NCBI GenBank assembly: GCA_016802295.1
Contig: JAESIW010000157.1
Location: forward strand, 1-64,000
From: Brachionus rotundiformis
Lineage: Eukaryota > Rotifera > Eurotatoria > Ploima > Brachionidae
Direction: 5' to 3'
DNA length: 64,000 nucleotides
The notes beneath the pieces are model-generated. The model was not told the DNA's origin. It ran no database searches and was given only the letters and a program-made list of their open reading frames with translations. The stretch's first letter is position 1. Every line of letters starts with the position of its first letter. Positions 57,376-64,000 of the stretch are shown here, piece after piece. The position numbers were made by a program, and so were the translations under genes.

Positions 57376-59554
57376 TCAAGCGTTTCTAGCTTTTTCATTA
57401 GCCAACGCCAACCTTCTGATAAAAGAGATGCAACCAGCTGAATTTTCTTGTAGTACTTCATCACTTGATCCGACCATTCCAAGCAATAGCTAAAATATTA
57501 TTAATAAAATTTAATCAGCTAAAATTTTTTAAATATTGAATTACTCGCACAACACCATTTTCGTGCATAACGATACAATTAGCTGGATTTTTTGACAATT
57601 GGTGCAAAGCCTTGGCAGTAGATGCATGAACATCAGAATTGGGCGATTTCAAATATTTGACTAATGGAGCCACGGCATTATGGGAACCAAAAAGTTCTCT
57701 ATTCTTACCCCATTTACAGCATTGAGCGATAGCCTCAGTCAGATTTTTCCTCAGCATATCATCATTCTAAGCATTTAAATAAAATAGAAAAATAAACAAA
57801 TATTTCAAACATAATTAAATAATTTTACTGTATTGGTTAAACCAGCAAGCATAACCACAACATTATGATCAGTAATGACGGCCAAGTTTTCTTCATCCTT
57901 GGCGATTTCAGCAATAGCTGCACAAACACTGGCCAAAACTTCTATATCATGCGATTTTAATAGAGATACAATAAGCTCAAGGCCTCCCACAAAGTTTCTT
58001 ACTGTCTCGCCAGAGTCGCGAATATTTTTTATACATGGACAAATGGCCCATGCAGCCGAGGCTTGAACCCTTGGATTAGGATTTTTTAAAAGAGACCAAA
58101 GTAGTCGCACACCATCCATTCGCTCAATTATGGAAATATTGTCTGTGTCTTGAGCACACTGAGCTAAAGCTTTGCACGTGTTTACTAATAATTGGTTGTT
58201 TGTTCCAGTCAAAAGATTGACTAAAGGTGAAATTCCTCCTGATTTACGCATCGAAGCTCTATTTTCTGGCTCTTGGGCACATTCTGCCAAAGCTCCAACT
58301 GTATTTATCAAAACTTCCTCAGTCGGATCACCTAATAATGCGACTAATGATTCAATAGCTTTTAATTCTTGGAATCTTTTTACATTTTCTTTGCTGATTG
58401 AACATTTCCAAATAGCACCAGTGGCAGCAGCTAACAATGGTTTGTTTTCCCTATTACTCAACAGTCCTACAAGAGGATCTAAACCTTTGAACTTACGAAT
58501 CAAATCTCTAGTATCTTTGTCCTCAGCACATTTGAAAATGGCATTAGCACAATGCATTTGAAGCTCATTGTTTGTTGATCTTAGATTTTCTACCAAGTCA
58601 AAAATCATTCCTTCAGTTCTAATTGCTAATCTATAGCTTGCCTATTTTGAATTTTAAAATTAATTTAATTTCAAGTCCCAAAATTTATAATTAATTTACT
58701 TCAGAAGCACATTCCTGTAAAGTTCCAACTACAGGAATACAAATGTTTTCATGAGGACTTTTTAATAAAGTTGCCAATAAAGGAATTACACCAGATCTTC
58801 TCATTTCATGTTTATTTTTCTTACTTTTGCTTAAGCTCCATAAAGCAGATGCACCACATCGAGCAATTTCGACATCTTTGGCCAACTCTACCTGACTATA
58901 ACTATGGTGTCCAGGTGTTTTTATACCCTTGTGATCATTGGCAGCATGCTGCAAGTTTACTTTAACGCTTTCCAAAAGTCCGACTAGCATTCTTATACCA
59001 TTATTTTGTCTTACCACTTTTCTAGCTCGTTTAAATTTAGCCACATTAGCAATTGTTTCTGCGGCAAGACATCGCAAATCTTTGTCTTGTTCGGTCAAAA
59101 TTTTAACCATTGTCTGCAATCCGCCCAAATCCGCAATTGATCGTCTTATGTAGGGATTCTTGGAGATCTCTTTTAGTATTTGTAGCGAGCCAATTTTACA
59201 CTTTATATCATCTGTATCAAGTAAATTGATTAAGACTTCAAGTCCACCGACATCTCTAATTGCAAATTGACAAGCTTCTTGGGCTAAATTGAAATCTCGC
59301 ATGCTACATAAAGCAATTATAGTTGCTGTTTGATTTCCACCTTTTAGATATTTGACCAATTTTTGAATTTGCCAATATTCCGATGGTAAGTCGCTTTGGT
59401 CTTGTCGGCCACGTTCAGCTAACTCTTCTTCCTCGTCACTCTCTGCACTGCTTTCATCTGATGGTTCTTTGTGGTTTACACTTAGCTTTGAAGAACTTTG
59501 ATTTTTTGTCAATTCTTTCTTTTTAGGACTTTCTGGATCTTTAGCCTTTTCCAT
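57376..59554 (-). CDS. ODAD2: Outer dynein arm docking complex subunit 2 (ARMC4)
   Basis: Four exons (59554-58700, 58641-57829, 57766-57545, 57489-57376), 667 residues. After a charged low-complexity start (DESSAESDEEEE), similarity to vertebrate ARMC4/ODAD2 is close and colinear: EYWQIQKLVKYLKGGNQTAT, FKRARKVVRQ, IPVVGTLQECASE, TGAIWKCSISKENV, DGVRLLWSLLKNP, NLAVITDH, CKWGKNRELFG, ending RRLALANEKARNA. It is an array of about a dozen armadillo repeats. The protein helps dock outer dynein arms on ciliary doublet microtubules, so the organism has motile cilia. Vertebrate ODAD2 is about 1,040 residues, and the N-terminal roughly 380 residues are absent here. The ATG follows an A-rich leader with no upstream exon seen. 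Confidence 0.94.
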
Positions 59555-60253
59555 TTTAAAAAACTAATAAATCTAAAAATCAATATGTACTTAATTATCT
59601 TTTTTTAATTGATGTTTAAATTAGGTAGTATACAATGCCAAACTCGGTTACCTGAGATATGCAAAATACTATAAAAAAATTGTTAAGTTTTGTTTTTGAT
59701 AATATTTTCCATGGTTACTTAATAAGATTGAAATTCTAAATTTTAAATAAAGTTGTTACTATGGTTTTTAAAACTAGTCTTGCTAAAGAAGATTTTTAAT
59801 AAATTAAATTCAAGTTTCATTTTAAAATTATTTTATCAACTTCCTTTTTTTAAATAAAGTCTAATTCTTATTTTGACTAGAATCTACTCTTTTTTGAAAG
59901 AATAAAATATTTTTGGTATTTAACTTAGATAATTAATAAAATCAATAAATATTTCTACTTGACTTTTTTGAAAAAAGTCAGTTTAGAATATCAAATTGAC
60001 CATTAATTGATTATCTCAAATCATTTTTTAAATTTTTATCAAGCTGAAAATATTTATTGGAATATAAATTAAAATTAAAACAAAAATGTTTTCTCGTTTA
60101 TTAATTTATTTAGAACAAAAATTAAAAAAAAAATGATGAGAAGTTATTGCTATCTTTACTTTTAAATTTGGAAGACAAGTTTTTGAAATTTAAAAACTAA
60201 TTATTTATTTGACTTAAATTTAAATCACATTTATATCTAAATCAAAAATGTAT
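59555..60253. other. Intergenic, ODAD2 promoter side and Roco 3' end
   Basis: AT-rich with no recognised feature. Confidence 0.5.
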
Positions 60254-63200
60254 TTAATTTTTTGTGCTTCGAATTTTTGTTGGTGGTCCATTGCTAATTT
60301 GAGATTTTTGCTCCATCAAAGATGTATTTATAAAATTATTTTTCGGATCAAATCTGGCTAAACGCTCCAATCTTTGCTGCATTCTTTTCATATCAAGGGC
60401 TAGGGAATTTTCATTTTAAAAATGTTCGTTTTCTTTTAAGAATCTTACTTAAACTTTGACCAGTTGAAGGTCTTACTAAAAATGAATAATGTACATTTTT
60501 TTCACATTGAGGACAATCTTTTGATTTGATTTTTTGTAATTCTTTTGGTGTTATCCATTCACCATAAAATGTATAATTTTCACATTCTGGACACAAAGAC
60601 CATCTGTCGAATCTTAGACCTTTAAAAATTTGATTATTTTATTTCAATTCATTTAAAAATTAAAAAAATACTAAATATTAATTTGTAAATTATTAAAAGA
60701 AATTTTAATAATGAAAAGCTTTATTTATTTTTTATCACAATTTAACTCATTTATTGGTAAAACTCTCGTTAAAAAATAAATTCTTATTTTTATAAAAGCT
60801 ATTAATTACTTTTTTATTTAAAATCTTTAATTCACATCTTTTCGAAGTGAGTATTTTTTAAATAATTTTTCTTAAGAATATCTAATTTCTAATTTACGAA
60901 AAATTTCAAAATTAGATTTTTAAATGTTAAAACAAAAGTGGCTTGTGAATATGTCAATTTTTTAAGTATAATAATTTAATTGAAAATAAATTTTTTGATT
61001 AATTTACTTGGATAAGTTTGATAGATGCTCTCTTCAAACAATTGTAAAACCTTTAAAGCAACCAGCCATATTTGATCAAGATCCATTTCAGTTGTTTGCT
61101 CATATTCATTTTTGTTGGTTGGATCAAGACCGTCAATTACCGATTGATAACTTACCAAATAAAAATCAAATACAACTTCGTTACATTCATCTTCATTTTT
61201 CAAAGAATTTGTGTAGATAATAACTCTTTAAAGAAGGAATTAGTTTTTTTTATTTTTTTCAAACTGAGGTCTCAAGTCATTAAGAAATCATTGATAAATT
61301 AAAGAAAGATATACAATAAAAAATAAAAATTTAAGTAATTAGTTATCGCTAGCTAATGAAAAAGATCCAAGACATATTAAATGCCAAAATGACATGTACC
61401 CAAGTCTGGTATTTTATTTACCCAACTGTATTTTCCTCATTATAGCCATATATGACATTTTTATAGTGATGTTTGTAATTTAAATCTGTATTAAGTAAAC
61501 AATTGACTGAAAATTTTTCAAAAATGCCAGACATCAAACTCCATGGAAACGTGTATTTTTGAGATATCCGCGACATAAAAGATGGATTTGAGCTCTTTAT
61601 TCCAACAGATAAAGCATTTTTTACAGCATTTAAGTGTTCATTTTGTAAATGTCTTCTTAATTTAAACAAACTGGTTTTTTCTGTTAAGTATGGAAGATAA
61701 AATGGCACAATTACTGAATTAAAATTAACTGTTTCTTGTTTAAAACTTGTTGCCATTGGATTTACATAGAAAGATGAGTAAACAGACTCGTTCATTGTTT
61801 GCTCAAAGTCTGCCCTGTTGTTATTGAATAAAATTTTTATCTTTTCTTTCGACACATTCGGATAGAATAAGTGAAACATATCCGCAAGCATAACAATTAC
61901 TTCTTGAATTAAACTTTGACTATCTGTTATCAAAATTGGATACCAAAGCATTTTTAACAAGTCCATATGTAAACTACCCTTTAACAAAAAGTCATTGCTT
62001 AAACTTTGTATATGCTCTGGGCTCATGTTAATAGTGTTTTGTAAAATTTTAGATCTAACGCTTTGCTTATGGACATCCTGAAAATTTTCATCAAAATTAC
62101 ATCTATAGATTACGAAAAGAATTTCATAAAAAACAGCTGGCCTAAGAAAAACTTTTTTTTTTAATTTTTCACTCTCATGGAACCAAACAAGCATACCACT
62201 AGAGCTTAAATAATCAGTTATAGGTTCAACCAAATGACTCATACCATATTTTTCCACAATTTTTGCCCTGTACTCAGCGTAATCCATGCACAAAAAAGAA
62301 ATCGAACTGGGACTTAAAATTTTAATTCTGTCATCATAGTATTTTAAATGTGGAGTTTCGCTCAAAGTTTGTGTGGCAAATTTTTCAATTTCAAGCCAAA
62401 ATGAAGGAATTTTGGTATTCACTGATCCAAATGTTTTTTTGTTGTTATAGACAAATTGTTTGATAATTTGACTAATTTGGGGTATGCCTTCCATTTTGAG
62501 ACTAGCGACTGGTAAACAAGTCTCATATAAGTCGGGATTTAAGTTGCCTTGTGTTTGAACCAATTGCTTGAGTCTATCAGACTGTGATGCCGATATTTGT
62601 GGAAGTTTCTCTATTTCCTTGAGGTCCTCCTTAATTTGATTAAGTCTTTTTTGCAGATGTTGGTTAATAAGCTGATCGACTAGTTCACATAGGTTAACAG
62701 GATTATCCATCGAACACTCGTCTGTCTTGGTCAAAATGGGAATTATTGAAAATGGACTATTTTTGGACATTTTTAAAAATAAATGATCCAGTGTGGTGGT
62801 TAGTTTTTTTTCAAATTGTTCTTGTGATTTGATTAGAACTGTCGCGTCCAAACAGAGTATTATAAGTGCTTTTTTGTCCAAAAATAAATTACTCAAATGA
62901 CCAAATTGATTTAGATTGCCATTAAAATCATAGATTGTTATGGGCATTACACATCTTTTGATCATTAACTCAGACGCTGAAGTTAGAGGCTCAATTTCGT
63001 AAAAGCTTTGATTGGAAAATGCATTTATCTCTTCTATTTGTTTGGATTTTTTCGGAGTAACAATCTTGACAGACCTAGCTGAGCTGATTTGTTTGGCTTC
63101 TTGAATATAAGATTTAGTAGAATAAGTTGAAGAAAGTGGTCGAGTTTCGTCCAATTCTGAGTTCATGTAAAATTGGTGTATTTCAATAAATTTAGATTCT

Positions 63201-64000
63201 TTTTCTTCGTTGTCATTAAATTGTTCAATAAGATTTGACTGACTATTGTAATCTTCTAAGGCAAAACAAAAACTTGTTTTACCACTTTTAGGTTCACCGA
63301 TGACCAAAATCTTAAAACCTTAAAGAAAAAAAAAAAATTAAAATCAATCAACTTTTTTATACGGATAAGACTTTTCAATTTTGAAAATTTAAAAATTAAA
63401 TTAATTAAGCTTTTATCAATTTAAAGATAGTCTGCTAATTAAGATGTTTATTAATATATTGTATAAAAATAATAATTTTTGTTAAAATATATTGTTTATT
63501 TTGAAATAATTTTAATTATTTTAAGTTAGTAAAATATATTAAATAAGAAAAATGTATTTGTCATATCTTTAAATATTCATTCAATTGCATATATAAAAAT
63601 GAGCTAAATAAAATAAGGTCAATTGAAATGGACTAAAAAATATAAAATATAAATAAATTTTTATCTGTTAAAACTTAATGAAATTAAATGAATAATCTTA
63701 ATCCGTATAAAATTTACTTAAAAAAGATTAATTTGGATTAGTTTTTTTAATTGAAAAATTTGTTTTTAAATAAAATATAAACAAGGTTTTAATAAATTTA
63801 CCTTTATTAAAAATAAATTTTTCATGTTCCTCATCAAAGTATTCCTTTATAGCTTTTAGACCATTATTGCATATTTCTTGGCATGGTTCGACTAATATGT
63901 TATTGTCAAGCTTAATTGTTTTGGAACTAACTTGTTTATCGGACAACTTCAGCACTGCTTTGGATGGAATTTGTTTAATTCGATTGCTAGATAAGTCCAA
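60254..64000 (-). CDS. Roco protein (LRR-Roc-COR, no kinase), 3' part, N terminus outside window
   Basis: Exons 64000-63802 (continues past the window), 63318-61422, 61225-61008, 60619-60449 and 60399-60254, phases consistent. The first holds the end of leucine-rich repeats (LDLSSNRIKQIP; LDNNILVEPC). The Roc GTPase follows: P-loop GEPKSGKTS, a DFNG switch-like segment and TKTD as guanine-specificity motif. The COR region includes SPSSISFLCMDYAEYR and GMLVWFHES. A C-terminal module ends with VALKVLQLFEESIYQTYP, CPEC and CPQC pairs, then a basic tail. The CPxC pairs after a yp-like segment recall the end of MFHAS1/MASL-type Roco proteins, unlike LRRK, which carries a kinase. A frame-only view would end this gene at 61418 and leave 61008-61225 and 60254-60619 unassigned. 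Confidence 0.85.

Noticed and set aside
57875..59153. Several plus-strand frames opposite the ODAD2 exons
   Set aside because: Antisense shadows of a conserved coding region.

Overview
The window reads as nuclear DNA of a small-genome, very AT-rich metazoan. Genes are split by short GT-AG introns, mostly about 45 to 70 bp with some longer ones. The gene set is animal and includes motile-cilium functions: a clathrin light chain, an ABCB8-type mitochondrial transporter, a CISD3-type CDGSH protein, a DBH/MOXD-like monooxygenase, a TULA/UBASH3 phosphatase, an NPC2-like lipid binder, a three-domain gelsolin, ODAD2/ARMC4 and a Roco protein. A rotifer such as Brachionus would fit, but the species is inference and not something the sequence proves.

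Layout. 1-2577 is a piggyBac-like fold-back element clipped by the window edge. 4240-5311 is a histidine-phosphatase gene. A gene-poor 6 kb stretch follows. 11560-15474 and 17649-19420 are two tandem Ig-superfamily membrane proteins; the first has two phase-compatible cytoplasmic tails, and a 565-bp MITE lies between the genes. 20028-24341 is a tight same-strand cluster: clathrin light chain (with a 12-nt microexon), CISD3-like and ABCB8-like.

24407-31150 is a mobile-element block. It holds repeat units that look like LINE end sequences, a hAT element with ACCGGC-rich subterminal arrays, an assembly gap and a decayed LINE. 31313-33608 is a nine-exon DBH-like monooxygenase. 33845-43097 is a second hAT element with a perfect 8-bp target duplication; it carries a nested Ty3/gypsy retrotransposon and a second assembly gap.

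44386-49480 (minus) is a full UBA-2H-SH3-phosphatase TULA gene with an alternative first exon inside an intron. 52884-53495 is an intronless NPC2-like gene. 54223-55633 (minus) is a gelsolin/CapG-like gene. 56837-57044 is a MITE with TA target duplication. 57376-59554 (minus) is ODAD2. 60254-64000 (minus) is the 3' part of an LRR-Roc-COR gene that continues past the window.

Exon models were joined by hand from reading frame, splice phase and family similarity. For every multi-exon host gene lying wholly inside the window the joined length is divisible by three. No convincing tRNA, rRNA or CRISPR array was seen. The most interesting points are the alternative tails and alternative first exon, the LTR-supplied start codon fused in frame to a transposase fragment, the gypsy primer-binding site inside gag, and the matching duplicated-flank signatures beside both gaps, which look like empty-site alleles joined by the assembler.
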